Shown here: positions 17,287 through 26,697 of the stretch, in pieces
Layout of the letters: each line of letters opens with the position of its first letter
How positions within the stretch are numbered: position 1 is the stretch's first letter
Source of the DNA: Desulfosporosinus sp. Sb-LF
GTDB taxonomy: Bacteria > Bacillota > Desulfitobacteriia > Desulfitobacteriales > Desulfitobacteriaceae
Length of the DNA: 64,000 bases
Direction: 5' to 3'
Assembly: GCF_004766055.1 (NCBI RefSeq)
Contig: NZ_SPQR01000001.1
Location: 124,001 to 188,000 of the forward strand
Notes under the pieces: generated by a model
Databases searched by the model: none
What the model saw: only the letters and a program-made list of their open reading frames with translations
Told to the model about the DNA's origin: nothing
Position numbers and translations under genes: made by a program

Positions 17287-17823
17287 TTGAATGAAGAGAA
17301 CCGACGCGAGGAACGCATCGGAGGAGAGGTGCTTTTTGAGGGAAGAATGCTTCGTTTAGAACGTGACCAAGTCCGGTTGCCAAATGGATTGGAAACATCT
17401 CGAGAAGTTATTAGGCACCCAGGAGCGGTTGCAATTATTGCCCTTCAGGATCAACATGTGCTCATGGTTCGACAATATCGCTATGCTATCGCCCAGGAAA
17501 CCTTGGAAATCCCAGCGGGGAAACTCGATCCGCATGAGACTCCCCTGGATTGTGCCGAACGTGAACTCCGGGAAGAAACTGGTTATCGGGGGACAATGGA
17601 ACATATTAGCACGTTTTTCACAACGCCAGGTTTCACAGATGAGCTAATGCATCTGTTTTTAGCTCGGGATTTGGTTTGGGATCCGTTAACCCCAGATGAG
17701 GATGAATTTTTAGCCGTGGAAAGAATCCCCTGGGGTGAGGCAGTGCAGAGTGCACAACAAAGTAAGTTTAATGATGCAAAAACCGTTCTGGGGATTTTAC
17801 TCGTACAGGGGCTTATTGCATGA
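17287..17823 (+). CDS. nudF: NUDIX hydrolase, ADP-ribose pyrophosphatase
   Basis: This 178-residue enzyme hydrolyses ADP-ribose (and possibly other nucleoside diphosphate sugars) to AMP and ribose 5-phosphate. The Nudix box GKLDPHETPLDCAERELREE followed by TG (about residues 78-99) fits GX5EX7REUXEEXGU. The upstream ETLEIPAG and downstream FTTPGFTDE are typical of the ADP-ribose subfamily, as in B. subtilis NudF near spoIIM and xerD. The start is TTG 17287 with GAGGG about ten bases upstream. Its stop overlaps the start of the next gene by four bases. Confidence 0.92.
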   Translation: MNEENRREERIGGEVLFEGRMLRLERDQVRLPNGLETSREVIRHPGAVAIIALQDQHVLMVRQYRYAIAQETLEIPAGKLDPHETPLDCAERELREETGYRGTMEHISTFFTTPGFTDELMHLFLARDLVWDPLTPDEDEFLAVERIPWGEAVQSAQQSKFNDAKTVLGILLVQGLIA

Positions 17824-18989
17824 TTTTTGCAGATTTACATATTCATATAGGGCAAAGTTTAAACGGGAAAGCCGTAAAAATTACTGCTTCGAATGCATTA
17901 ACCTTGCCTAATATCCTTGAAGTTGCCGGTGAGGTAAAAGGGCTCTCCTTGGTAGGCGTTGTTGATGCTCATTCGAGCGGAGTGCAACAGGATTTTAAGA
18001 CATTGTTAGACTCGGGCGATCTGAGCCCTTTATCGGCAGGTGGGTATGCTGCTCACGGTCTGACGGTGATTCCTGGACATGAAATTGAATTACAGGTCGG
18101 AGATGGGAATGCTCATTTCTTGGCCTATTTTCCATCGATGGAGCGAGTCGAGCAATACGTCCGCTCCTTAAGGCACTCCACAAAAAATTGGCAATTGAGT
18201 ACCCAAAAGGGCTTTCTTCCAATTGACCTATGGATTGAAGCAGTTTCGAAAGCAGAAGGGATTTGGTTTCCCGCTCATGCCTTTACTCCACACAAAGGTA
18301 TTTATGGGAATTGTTGCAGGCGTCTGAATGACGTACTACCGATCTTGCCGATGGCTTTGGAAATTGGGCTCAGTGCCGATAGAGCAATGGCAGAAAGTAT
18401 CAGTGAACTAGAGTCGGTGGTCTTGTTTAGCAATTCAGATGCCCACTCGTTGCCTAATATTGCTCGGGAGTATAATACCTTCGAGCAAACAGACCCCTCT
18501 TTTGGAGGACTGTTAGATTTAATCAAGGGAAAACACAAGCACGCAGTTCGTAATTTTGGCTTGCCCCCTAAAGTAGGAAAATATCATCGTACGTATTGTC
18601 TAAGTTGTGAGAACATCGTTAAGAGCACGGCTCCACAGTTGACTTGCCCTATTTGTGGGAGTGGTCATGTTGTGATGGGAGTCTTGGACCGCTTGATGAG
18701 TATAGCAGACCGTCCGGTGGGTAAACACGATGACTCAACTTATGTTCATCAAGTTCCACTACTGCAGCTTCCCGGGATTGGGCCTAAAATGTATGAACGA
18801 CTTTTGAAGGCTTTCGGCACGGAAATGGCTGTACTTCATCAGGTTGGCGCAACAGACTTAGAGCGCGTTGCCGGAGTCAAGGTTTCGGCATGGATTATGA
18901 AGGCCCGAAGTGGGGAGCTAAATGTCGAGGAAGGTGGTGGGGGCGTATTTGGTAGAGTTGTGGACATACTTTCCCTCAGACCAGAATAA
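17820..18989 (+). CDS. Endonuclease Q family protein (PHP domain)
   Basis: This 389-residue protein begins with a PHP metal-hydrolase domain (ADLHIHIG at residues 4-11, VVDAHSS about 48, GHEIEL about 86, HAFTPHKG about 152, SNSDAHSL about 203). A zinc ribbon follows (CLSC about 259, CPICGSG about 279), then a helix-hairpin-helix (LPGIGPKMYERLL about 316). That order matches endonuclease Q, which nicks DNA 5' to deaminated bases such as uracil and hypoxanthine. ATG 17820 overlaps the nudF stop, so the two are coupled. Next to spoIIM it may help protect or repair spore DNA, but that is inference. Confidence 0.85.
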   Translation: MIFADLHIHIGQSLNGKAVKITASNALTLPNILEVAGEVKGLSLVGVVDAHSSGVQQDFKTLLDSGDLSPLSAGGYAAHGLTVIPGHEIELQVGDGNAHFLAYFPSMERVEQYVRSLRHSTKNWQLSTQKGFLPIDLWIEAVSKAEGIWFPAHAFTPHKGIYGNCCRRLNDVLPILPMALEIGLSADRAMAESISELESVVLFSNSDAHSLPNIAREYNTFEQTDPSFGGLLDLIKGKHKHAVRNFGLPPKVGKYHRTYCLSCENIVKSTAPQLTCPICGSGHVVMGVLDRLMSIADRPVGKHDDSTYVHQVPLLQLPGIGPKMYERLLKAFGTEMAVLHQVGATDLERVAGVKVSAWIMKARSGELNVEEGGGGVFGRVVDILSLRPE

Positions 18990-19024
18990 TATCCCATATA
19001 AACGTATGGGAAGGGGTGCGAAGG

Positions 19025-19624
19025 ATGTGGAAACAGCTCGGTGAACACATTCGGCAATATTGGGTTATTTATCTCACGCTTTCGAGTGTCTATCTCGCAG
19101 GTGTGGTATTTGGGGTGCTTGGAGTCGGTGCCTTGGGAGTTCCTCAAACCTCTCAACTTGGAAAATTCCTGGATACACTTTTAATAAGCCAACCGAGAAC
19201 TATAGAGCCTGCCTTCTTGGGACAACTGGCCAGAGATATGTTCATAATGATGGCAGGAATTTGGATCTTAGGACTTACGATTATTGGGGCACCTTTAGTT
19301 TATCTTATCGTCTTTACGAGAGGATTTATTCTTGGATTTACGGTTAGTTTTATCATTGGAGCGAAAGGAACCCTGGGGCTTGGTTTGATTCTTACGACCG
19401 TTTTAGTTCCGAACCTTTTTGCCATTCCTCTACTGCTTCTTGGTGCAGGGTTAGCGACAATATTTTCGTTTCTGCTACTTCGAGGAAAAGCCAGAGGAGA
19501 ATCGCTACGCAGAGAATTTCTATATTATACGGCTGCAGCGGCGTTTGTTTCTGTGGGAGCGGTTGCTGTTGGAGTGGCACAAGGTTATTTCTCAATACTA
19601 GGCGTCCATTTGTTCGGGCTTTAG
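19025..19624 (+). CDS. spoIIM: Stage II sporulation protein M
   Basis: SpoIIM is a membrane component of the SpoIIDMP complex that drives engulfment of the forespore by peptidoglycan degradation. The 199-residue product has membrane segments at about 14-34, 78-105, 110-150 and 165-190, with the conserved NLFAIPLLLLGAG segment. ATG 19025 was chosen over GTG 19016 because GGAAGGGG lies eight bases before the ATG but overlaps the GTG. The gene order nudF-(PHP)-spoIIM-ald-yqzK-xerD resembles the B. subtilis region. Confidence 0.9.
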   Translation: MWKQLGEHIRQYWVIYLTLSSVYLAGVVFGVLGVGALGVPQTSQLGKFLDTLLISQPRTIEPAFLGQLARDMFIMMAGIWILGLTIIGAPLVYLIVFTRGFILGFTVSFIIGAKGTLGLGLILTTVLVPNLFAIPLLLLGAGLATIFSFLLLRGKARGESLRREFLYYTAAAAFVSVGAVAVGVAQGYFSILGVHLFGL

Positions 19625-19635
19625 AAACAATCAAT

Positions 19636-19649
19636 TGCAAAGTATTGCA
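19636..19649. promoter_or_regulatory. Candidate enhancer (UAS) for ald
   Basis: TGCAAAGTATTGCA is a palindrome (TGCAA-AGTA-TTGCA) about 147 bases upstream of the sigma-54 promoter, a normal distance for an enhancer-binding activator. Thirteen of its bases recur upstream of the PAS-sigma-54 activator gene at 15382. A further ATTGCAAG half-like site lies at 19659-19666. Confidence 0.6.
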
Positions 19650-19794
19650 TTGAAATATATTGCAAGCAAGTTTATTCAGGTTTTTTGCTGAGAAATTCTC
19701 AGTTTGTTTCTTTTACTATGGTTTGTGCATATTAAGAGAGGCTGCTGTCCTTGATTACGCTTAAGCTGATGAAGGAATGATCCTTTCTTGCACA

Positions 19795-19810
19795 TGGCAC
19801 AATATTTGCA
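19795..19810 (+). promoter_or_regulatory. Sigma-54 promoter of ald
   Basis: TGGCAC at 19795-19800, five bases, and TTGCA at 19806-19810 reproduce the -24/-12 consensus with the required ten bases between GG and GC. A TTGCAC-18-TATAAT combination at 19788-19817 overlaps it and could act as a sigma-A promoter, but the sigma-54 match is stronger. Confidence 0.85.
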
Positions 19811-19857
19811 TTATAATATCAGTGCGAGGACTAATGACTAAGATGGAGGTTTGAATT

Positions 19858-20973
19858 ATGCTGATTGGAGTTCCGAAGGAGATTAAAAACAATGAAAGTC
19901 GGGTGGCTATCACACCTGCGGGTGTCCATGCTTTTACTTTAACTGGGCATCAGGTTGTTGTGGAAAAATCTGCCGGTGAAGGCAGTGGCATCACCGATCA
20001 GGAGTATATCGAAGCAGGTGCTCAGATACTTGATTCAGCCGCTGACGTCTGGAATGCAGATATGGTCATTAAGGTTAAGGAACCGATACAATCGGAATAT
20101 GCATTTTTTAAACCAGGACAAATTCTGTTTACTTATTTGCATTTAGCTAGGGAACCAGAATTAACGAAAGAACTTATGGAAAAACAAGTGGTCGGTATTG
20201 CGTACGAAACCATCCAATTAGATAACGGTTCATTGCCTTTGCTTGTCCCTATGAGCGAAGTAGCTGGGCGCATGTCGATTCAAATCGGAGCTCAATTTCT
20301 TGAAAAACCCAATGGCGGAAAAGGGGTTTTGCTTGGGGGAGTGCCTGGTGTACCTCCCGCAAGAGTAACTATTATCGGCGGCGGGATTGTGGGTACGAAC
20401 GCAGCTAAAATGGCTATAGGACTTGGCGCAAATGTTACTCTTATCGAAAAAAGCTCGCAGCGTTTACGGGAGATTGATGATCTCTTTGGCGGTCGAGTCA
20501 AAACGTTGATGTCAAATCCTTATAATATTGCGGCGAATGTGGCTCTAGCGGATTTACTTATAGGAGCAGTACTTATTCCTGGTGCCCGTGCTCCTCACTT
20601 AGTAACAGAGGACATGGTGAAGGAAATGACACCCGGTAGTGTGATTGTCGATGTTGCTATTGACCAAGGAGGTAGCATCGCAACAATTGACCGTGTGACA
20701 ACGCATAGTGATCCCACGTATATAAAATATGGCGTAGTTCATTACTCGGTTGCAAATATTCCTGGAGCTGTTGCTAGGACGTCAACCTTTGCTTTGACTA
20801 ATGTAACGTTAGGATATGCGCTTGAGATTGCTAACAAAGGTTATTTTAAAGCGATCCAAGAAAATCGTTCGCTTCGTAAAGGGGTTAACGTCATTAACGG
20901 CAAGTTAAGTTATAAAGCGGTCGCCGAATCTCTGAACATTATGTACACACCGTTAGAAGAAGCCTTACTCTAG
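19858..20973 (+). CDS. ald: Alanine dehydrogenase
   Basis: This 371-residue cytoplasmic enzyme interconverts L-alanine and pyruvate plus ammonia with NAD. It has the full family length and shows [14 protein letters not shown] at the start, KVKEP (about 73-77) and TYLHLA (about 93-98) with the substrate-binding lysine and histidine. The nucleotide-binding [12 protein letters not shown] is at about 172 and VDVAIDQGG at about 263. ATG 19858 follows ATGGAGGT. In sporulating bacteria Ald supplies pyruvate from alanine and supports sporulation. Here a sigma-54 promoter and an enhancer palindrome place it under the PAS activator encoded at 15461. Confidence 0.97.
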   Translation: MLIGVPKEIKNNESRVAITPAGVHAFTLTGHQVVVEKSAGEGSGITDQEYIEAGAQILDSAADVWNADMVIKVKEPIQSEYAFFKPGQILFTYLHLAREPELTKELMEKQVVGIAYETIQLDNGSLPLLVPMSEVAGRMSIQIGAQFLEKPNGGKGVLLGGVPGVPPARVTIIGGGIVGTNAAKMAIGLGANVTLIEKSSQRLREIDDLFGGRVKTLMSNPYNIAANVALADLLIGAVLIPGARAPHLVTEDMVKEMTPGSVIVDVAIDQGGSIATIDRVTTHSDPTYIKYGVVHYSVANIPGAVARTSTFALTNVTLGYALEIANKGYFKAIQENRSLRKGVNVINGKLSYKAVAESLNIMYTPLEEALL

Positions 20974-21010
20974 GGTAGATTTTAGACACTAAAGTTCTTA
21001 GTTTAAATAC

Positions 21011-21052
21011 AAAACGAGTGGAATCCATTGATTGGGTTCCACTCGTTTTATT
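21011..21052 (+). terminator. Intrinsic terminator of ald
   Basis: AAAACGAGTGGAA at 21011-21023 is exactly complementary to TTCCACTCGTTTT at 21037-21049. Confidence 0.85.
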
Positions 21053-21131
21053 TCCATTAGAGTTCGGCAAGTTTTCTTAGGATAAGGACAATCTGCAGAT
21101 GCATAGGTATAAGGGATAGGGAGGGAATGCA

Positions 21132-21338
21132 ATGCCTAAAAAACGCTGGAGTGATTTTTTCCTTTACCTTGGAAGGGTATTTATCCTCCTTATTTTACTT
21201 GCAGTGCTCCTGCCGAAGCTTGTTGCCGTGTGTAATATTTGGATGTCTTCATTCTTACATAATGACCAAAAACCGATGGGTAACCCTCTGCGAGTAGAAG
21301 TACCAAAGTGGGAAGAGCGACAATTTCCACCAGGGTAA
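21132..21338 (+). CDS. YqzK-like small membrane protein (DUF4227)
   Basis: This 68-residue protein has one membrane segment (about residues 10-33) and a basic N terminus (MPKKRW). Its position directly upstream of xerD matches yqzK (DUF4227) of B. subtilis, whose function is unknown. GGGAGGGAATGCA precedes ATG 21132. I base the name on context, size and the single helix rather than on a clear sequence match. Confidence 0.6.
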   Translation: MPKKRWSDFFLYLGRVFILLILLAVLLPKLVAVCNIWMSSFLHNDQKPMGNPLRVEVPKWEERQFPPG

Positions 21339-21424
21339 ACGGAGAAACAAGGGAAATCTCCTTTCTGTGTTGAATGTATTATAATAATAATGATTTTTTG
21401 ACGGTACAGAAAAGAGGGGATAAA

Positions 21425-22318
21425 GTGACCTCTGGGGAACAAATTACTAAACAGTATCTGATTTACCTGCATGTTGAGCGGGGGTTATCCGAAAATACGT
21501 TGGAGGCATATGAGCGTGATTTACTTCAGCTTTTAGTTTTCCTTAAACGGCGGAAAACAGACTTTATCACTTGTGAGGCTAATGATCTCTTTTTATTTCT
21601 TCTTAAATTGAAGGAAAATGGAAAAGCACCTCGAAGTGTTGCTCGTTGCCATGCAACTCTACGAGGATTTTTTGCGTTCTTGCTAGATGAAGGAAGACGA
21701 AGCGATAACCCGAGTACCTATTTAGTGACACCAAAGTTAAATCAACCACTTCCGAAGGTGTTGTCAGAAGCGACAATGGATAAACTATTACAAGCAAGGG
21801 AAGAATCCGATCTTACTCATCGGGATTTGGCGATGCTGGAAGTTCTTTATAGTAGTGGATTGCGTGTTTCTGAATTGATCGGATTACGTTTGTCGGATAT
21901 TTCGTTGGACGTCGGATATGTTCGTTGCCTTGGCAAGGGTAGTAAGGAACGGATTGTACCATTAGGAGAACTTGCAATTCGGGACGTAGAGCATTACTTA
22001 AATGGTCCGCGACAGCGATTGTGTGGCAAGCAAAAGAGCGATATCCTCTTTTTAAATGTCCATGGTCGCCCTCTGACGCGCCAAGGAGTGGTATACATAT
22101 TAAAAAAATGGGGAAAAAATCATAACCTAGAGCAGACCATTTCTCCCCACATGTTTCGTCACAGTTTCGCAACCCATCTGCTAGATCATGGAGCAGACCT
22201 GCGTTCAGTCCAAGAAATGCTGGGACATGCGGACATTGCAACAACTCAAATTTATACGCATCTGACTCGGAAACGCCTGCTAGACGTCTTTAGAAAAGCA
22301 CATCCACGGGCGGATTAA
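21425..22318 (+). CDS. xerD: Site-specific tyrosine recombinase XerD
   Basis: XerD works with XerC at dif to resolve chromosome dimers. The 297-residue product has the core-binding domain (about 1-90, YLIYLHVERGLSENTL) and the catalytic domain with the R in SSGLRVSEL, K in GKGSKER, HxxR in SPHMFRHSFATH, LGH in MLGHADIATT and Y in QIYTH. GTG 21425 is chosen because AAGAGGGG lies about six bases upstream and it gives the normal family length. The frame itself is open from 21374. It is followed by the nucleoside-salvage genes as in B. subtilis. Confidence 0.93.
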   Translation: MTSGEQITKQYLIYLHVERGLSENTLEAYERDLLQLLVFLKRRKTDFITCEANDLFLFLLKLKENGKAPRSVARCHATLRGFFAFLLDEGRRSDNPSTYLVTPKLNQPLPKVLSEATMDKLLQAREESDLTHRDLAMLEVLYSSGLRVSELIGLRLSDISLDVGYVRCLGKGSKERIVPLGELAIRDVEHYLNGPRQRLCGKQKSDILFLNVHGRPLTRQGVVYILKKWGKNHNLEQTISPHMFRHSFATHLLDHGADLRSVQEMLGHADIATTQIYTHLTRKRLLDVFRKAHPRAD

Positions 22319-22341
22319 TGGATTAGGGGTGAAAGTAGAAC

Positions 22342-23520
22342 ATGTCACGGAGAGCAATTATTATCGTATTAGACAGTGTTGGAATCGGAGAAATGCCCGA
22401 CGCAAAAGACTATGGAGACTTGGGTAGTAATACCTTGGGTAATATTGCCCATCGTCAGGGGGGACTTAAGCTCCCATTTCTACAAAAACTAGGCCTGGGG
22501 AATATTGACTTGATCACGGGAGTTCCAGCCGCTTCTAATCCGGAGGGTAGCTTTGGGAAAATGGCCGAGCGCTCCCTCGGGAAGGATACAACCAGTGGCC
22601 ATTGGGAGATGGCTGGCGTGATTTTAGAAAGAGCGCTTCCCACGTTTCCCCAGGGTTTTCCTCAAGAGTTTATTAAACGCTATGAATTAGCTATTGGGCG
22701 CAGCGTCATAGGTAATGAGGTTGCCTCCGGTACGGAGATTATTCAGCGTCTTGGAGAAGAGCATGTACAGACAGGAAAGCCCATTGTCTACACATCAGCC
22801 GATTCAGTATTTCAAATCGCTGCTCATGAGGCGGTTATCCCTCTGGCGGAACTGATGCGTCTATGTCAAATTGCTCGCGAAATGTTGAAAGATGAGTTAC
22901 AAGTAGGACGTGTGATCGCTCGTCCATTTCTCGGTGAGGTTGGAAAATTTTACCGAACATCAAATAGGCATGATTTTGCGTTAGAACCTCCCTATAAAAC
23001 GTTGCTGGATTATCTGAAAGAACAGGGTCTTGAGGTCTGTGCAGTAGGTAAAATCCATGATATTTATGCGGGAAAGGGAACGACTGACTTTATACCCTCA
23101 AAGGGAAATATGGAAAGTGTCGATAAGACATTAGGCTATATGGCTAAGGTAAAATCTGGCTTAATTATGACCAACTTAGTTGATTTCGATATGATATATG
23201 GGCACCGTAATGATGTGGAAGGATATGCACGGGCTTTAGAGGAATTTGACGCACGCCTACCAGAAATTTATACTGCCCTACGCCCAGAGGATTTGTTAAT
23301 CATTACGGCTGATCATGGCTGTGATCCAACCATGCCAGGAACGGATCATACCCGAGAATATGTTCCACTACTCGTTTACGGGACAAGCCTGAAAAAAGGG
23401 ATTAATCTTGGGGTGAGGCCCACCTTCGCAGATTTAGGAGCAACAGTGGCTGACTATCTTGAAATTGGGTCGATTGCTCATGGAAATAGTTTTTATGCAG
23501 ACATTCAAGGAGGAATATGA
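22342..23520 (+). CDS. deoB: Phosphopentomutase
   Basis: This 392-residue metalloenzyme interconverts (deoxy)ribose 1-phosphate and 5-phosphate in nucleoside salvage. It belongs to the alkaline phosphatase superfamily. [12 protein letters not shown] near the start, [11 protein letters not shown] with the phosphorylated threonine (about residue 85) and [18 protein letters not shown] (about 325-342) carry the two-manganese site. GGGGTGAAAG precedes ATG 22342. The stop overlaps the punA start, consistent with an operon deoB-punA-pdp. Confidence 0.97.
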   Translation: MSRRAIIIVLDSVGIGEMPDAKDYGDLGSNTLGNIAHRQGGLKLPFLQKLGLGNIDLITGVPAASNPEGSFGKMAERSLGKDTTSGHWEMAGVILERALPTFPQGFPQEFIKRYELAIGRSVIGNEVASGTEIIQRLGEEHVQTGKPIVYTSADSVFQIAAHEAVIPLAELMRLCQIAREMLKDELQVGRVIARPFLGEVGKFYRTSNRHDFALEPPYKTLLDYLKEQGLEVCAVGKIHDIYAGKGTTDFIPSKGNMESVDKTLGYMAKVKSGLIMTNLVDFDMIYGHRNDVEGYARALEEFDARLPEIYTALRPEDLLIITADHGCDPTMPGTDHTREYVPLLVYGTSLKKGINLGVRPTFADLGATVADYLEIGSIAHGNSFYADIQGGI

Positions 23521-24353
23521 AAATGATTTCTGAAAAGGAACATAGTGTTAAATTAGCAGAGGCGCGAAGCTATCTCATGGAACGTGTCACAACCATGCCC
23601 GAACTCGGTGTTATCTTGGGCTCAGGGTTAGGCGCTTTTGCCGATCTTATCGAGGAGGAAATTGTGATACCTTACAAAGAAATTCCGCATTTTCCGATTT
23701 CGACTGTGGAGGGACATGCTGGACAAATGGTTTTCGGAACGGTTGATGGTCGCAAGGTCGTGGTAATGCAAGGGCGGTTTCATTTTTATGAAGGGTATGC
23801 CATGCAGGAGGTGACTTTTCCGATTCGGGTAATGCAAGTTTTAGGAGTGAAGGGTCTTATTGTTACGAATGCTGCGGGTGGAATAAACGCAGCATTTCAT
23901 CCGGGAGACTTAATTCTTATCAAGGATCATATTAACTTGATGGGCGACAATCCGTTGCGGGGGGCAAATTTATCGAGTTTGGGTCCGCGCTTTCCGGATC
24001 TTAGTGATGGATATAATCTGGAATGGCGCCAAAAGGCGTTAGAGATTGCCAGAGAGTTAGGGATTAAACCTCAAGAAGGGGTTTATGCGGCTATGAGTGG
24101 TCCTAACTATGAAACTCCTGCAGAAATTCGTTATTTGCGTACGATTGGAGCGGATATGGTGGGCATGAGTACTGTACCAGAAGTACTTGTGGCTAACCAT
24201 GCAGGAATGCGGGTTTTGGGTATTTCCTGTGTGACAAACATGGCGGCAGGTATTTTGCCTCAAAAACTCAGTCATGTGGAAGTTATGGAAACCGCGAATC
24301 GGATTGAAAAGCAATTTGTGCGTTTCGTTCAGGGGCTTGTACGAGAGCTTTAG
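23517..24353 (+). CDS. punA: Purine nucleoside phosphorylase
   Basis: This 278-residue enzyme splits purine nucleosides with phosphate to base and (deoxy)ribose 1-phosphate. It is the trimeric PNP type: [10 protein letters not shown] (about 37), [13 protein letters not shown] (about 58), [10 protein letters not shown] (about 83), TNAAGGIN (about 117) and [12 protein letters not shown] (about 194). GGAGG lies a few bases before ATG 23517, which overlaps the deoB stop. An in-frame ATG at 23523 is an alternative start. Confidence 0.97.
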   Translation: MKMISEKEHSVKLAEARSYLMERVTTMPELGVILGSGLGAFADLIEEEIVIPYKEIPHFPISTVEGHAGQMVFGTVDGRKVVVMQGRFHFYEGYAMQEVTFPIRVMQVLGVKGLIVTNAAGGINAAFHPGDLILIKDHINLMGDNPLRGANLSSLGPRFPDLSDGYNLEWRQKALEIARELGIKPQEGVYAAMSGPNYETPAEIRYLRTIGADMVGMSTVPEVLVANHAGMRVLGISCVTNMAAGILPQKLSHVEVMETANRIEKQFVRFVQGLVREL

Positions 24354-24404
24354 GGGATACGACCGAACTCAAGACGAACTTCAACCAAGAAAGAGTGATT
24401 TCAA

Positions 24405-25706
24405 ATGCGTATGGTGGACTTAATCGAAAAGAAACGGGAGGGCGAACCCCTTTCTAAGAGGGAAATCCGCTTTATCATTGATGGATATGTCCAAGGAACT
24501 ATTCCTGACTATCAAATGGCAGCCTGGGCTATGGCCGTTTATTTTCGTGGAATGTTGCCCCAAGAAACGGCTGAACTCACGTTGGCAATGGCGCAGAGCG
24601 GTGATCAACTTGATCTTTCTACTTTAGGAAAGCGATTTGTGGATAAACATAGTACCGGAGGGGTGGGAGATAAGACAACCTTACTCCTCGGGCCTATGGT
24701 TGCGGCTTGTGGCGTACCTGTGGCGAAAATGTCAGGTAGAGGACTTGGACATACCGGAGGAACGATTGATAAGCTCTGTTCAGTACCGGGCTTTCGGGTC
24801 GAACTTTCTCGGGAGGATTTTTTGGCACAAGTGAAGAAAATTGGATTGTCCGTCATGGCTCAGACGGGAAATCTAGTTCCTGCCGACAAAAAACTTTATG
24901 CTCTGCGGGATGTCACGGCGACTGTTAGCTCCATTCCTTTGATTGCATCGTCTGTGATGAGTAAAAAAATTGCTGCAGGAGCACAGGGAATCGTCTTGGA
25001 TGTTAAGTACGGTTCAGGGGCCTTCATGAAGACCCTTGAGGAGGCCCGGGTGCTAGCAAAAACGATGGTAGATATTGGGAAGGAACTGGGGCGTCAGACG
25101 ATTGCAGTCCTGAGTAATATGAATCAACCACTTGGCCGAGCGGTGGGAAATAGCATAGAGGTCCTAGAAGTGGCTGACGCGCTCCAGGGAAAAGGCCCTC
25201 AAGATTTAATCGAAGTCAGCTTGGAGTTGGGAGCTTGGATGCTTGTGGCTGGAGAGGTCGTATCTGATGTCGAGGTTGGGAAGGAACGCCTGCGTAAGAG
25301 TTTAGAAAGCGGCACGGCTTGGGACAAGTTTCTGGCCTTCTTAAGCGAGCAGGGGGGAGATGCCCAAGCGGTAGCCAACCGTCGGCTAAGGGTCGCTCCG
25401 TGGAACCTTCCGATCCTTGCTCAGGAAACCGGGTACGTGCAACCGTTTGATGCGCATAGAATTGGGATTTTGGCTATGACTCTGGGTGCAGGACGAGTTA
25501 CGAAAGAAAGTTCAATTGATTTGGGGGCAGGGGTTGTTCTGGCTAAAAAAGCCGGAGAGTGGGTCGAAGCCGGAGAACCCATCTTGCAGCTTTATGGTAG
25601 GGATAAAGGATCATTAGCTGAAGGACTTCAGCTTGCACAATTCTTAGTTACTGTTGGAAGCGAAGCCCCCGTATTGCCTCCATTGATTGAGGAAATTATA
25701 AGATGA
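24405..25706 (+). CDS. pdp: Pyrimidine-nucleoside phosphorylase
   Basis: This 433-residue enzyme phosphorolyses uridine, thymidine and deoxyuridine. The glycosyltransferase family 3 N domain is followed by the phosphate-binding DKHSTGGVGDKTTL (about 80-94), KMSGRGLGHTGGTIDKL (about 108-124), then LYALRDVTATVSS and the C-terminal PYNP domain. The presence of a clear GGVGDKT lysine motif and Gram-positive context favours pdp over deoA. It completes the salvage operon with deoB and punA, feeding pentose phosphate from nucleosides. The ribosome-binding site (AAGAAAGAG) is weak. Confidence 0.95.
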   Translation: MRMVDLIEKKREGEPLSKREIRFIIDGYVQGTIPDYQMAAWAMAVYFRGMLPQETAELTLAMAQSGDQLDLSTLGKRFVDKHSTGGVGDKTTLLLGPMVAACGVPVAKMSGRGLGHTGGTIDKLCSVPGFRVELSREDFLAQVKKIGLSVMAQTGNLVPADKKLYALRDVTATVSSIPLIASSVMSKKIAAGAQGIVLDVKYGSGAFMKTLEEARVLAKTMVDIGKELGRQTIAVLSNMNQPLGRAVGNSIEVLEVADALQGKGPQDLIEVSLELGAWMLVAGEVVSDVEVGKERLRKSLESGTAWDKFLAFLSEQGGDAQAVANRRLRVAPWNLPILAQETGYVQPFDAHRIGILAMTLGAGRVTKESSIDLGAGVVLAKKAGEWVEAGEPILQLYGRDKGSLAEGLQLAQFLVTVGSEAPVLPPLIEEIIR

Positions 25707-25788
25707 TTTTTTGAAGGCACTTGCAAATGCGGTCATTAATAGCTTCATTGAAGTTTTAACATTCATGATGGATAAAGCGAAATTCATA

Positions 25789-25839
25789 AAATCCTCCTCC
25801 TTACGTATGCATATAGAGTGCAACTAGGGAGGAGGATTT
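25789..25839 (+). promoter_or_regulatory. Long hairpin burying a ribosome-binding site
   Basis: AAATCCTCCTCC at 25789-25800 is exactly complementary to GGAGGAGGATTT at 25828-25839, and three more pairs extend the stem inwards. The 3' arm contains the GGAGG site of the gene starting at 25845, so folding would block its translation. No T run follows, so it is not a terminator. Confidence 0.6.
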
Positions 25840-25844
25840 GATTT

Positions 25845-26339
25845 ATGGTACGTGAAAAAAAGATTTACCCTTTTGCTGAGGGTCTGACGACGGCGGACAC
25901 GTTTGTAGTTTTGGGAGATGCGGAAAAATTCCAGAAGCATAAACATGCCTGGAAGGTTTGGCGGGCCCTCAAAGAATTTGGGTGTGTCGCTTATCCAGTG
26001 GCTGTGGATTTGAAGCGTATTGATGGAAGCAAGGTGTACCGAAACTTAACTGAGCTAAAGGATAAAGTGTCGGTAGTTGTACCATGCCTGCCTCCAGAGA
26101 AACTTAAGTCTCTGGTTTCTGACGCTTCATCTGCTGGAGCCAATAGAATTTGGTTTCAAGAACAGACATGGAGCCAGGAATTCCAGCAAGAATGCGATAA
26201 TGCTGGAATGACGGTGATTCGCGGATGCGTGCTTCGGCATAAGATATATCCAATCTTTGGTATGCGTTTTTTCAATCCCTGTTACTGGCATGGGCTCAGA
26301 GATGTTAAGGTACCAGCCAAACAGTTTATAAGGTTTTAG
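25845..26339 (+). CDS. CoA-binding domain protein (YccU-like)
   Basis: This 164-residue protein resembles the single-domain CoA-binding Rossmann family (CoA_binding_2). Features are the hydrophobic VVLGDAEKFQKHKHAWKV, the middle AYPVAVDLKRIDGSKVYRNL and VVPCLPPEKL, the loop RIWFQEQTWSQEF and a cysteine-containing VIRGCVLRHK. That is the family order with a divergent N terminus. It is likely cytoplasmic and binds CoA or a nucleotide. No reaction is known. The ribosome-binding site is sequestered in the hairpin at 25789-25839, which suggests post-transcriptional control. Confidence 0.75.
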   Translation: MVREKKIYPFAEGLTTADTFVVLGDAEKFQKHKHAWKVWRALKEFGCVAYPVAVDLKRIDGSKVYRNLTELKDKVSVVVPCLPPEKLKSLVSDASSAGANRIWFQEQTWSQEFQQECDNAGMTVIRGCVLRHKIYPIFGMRFFNPCYWHGLRDVKVPAKQFIRF

Positions 26340-26697
26340 GGGGAGTAAGTATACTCAGCGCGTTCCCACACGTTCCATTGCAGATGTAATTCCTCTTTTC
26401 GTGCTCGTAATGCTAAGACTAAGAAATTTTCACTGTCTAAGTTAAGCATTTCCAAGGACTGACGGTTTGGAAATTTCTCACGAAAAAAAGAGGAATTTAT
26501 TGGATTTCGGAGAATTTAATTGGTACATCACAAATCCCTCTTGTTAGTTCAAGCGCAAGAATGATAGGAATAAGCGAACGTGAATCGTGTGATGAATTCG
26601 AGATTAACTTGAATAGGGAAAGTGGAAATAAGGAATGGTACTAAGGAAACACGTGCAAATTTTTAGAAGATAGCCGAAAGATAAGGAGATATACTAA
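26340..26697. other. Intergenic region upstream of the LytS-type kinase
   Basis: No gene is visible. A short hairpin (TTTCCAA at 26449-26455 with TTGGAAA at 26667 minus 200, that is 26467-26473) is the only structure I see. The promoter of the downstream two-component operon probably lies here but no good consensus was found. Confidence 0.35.
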
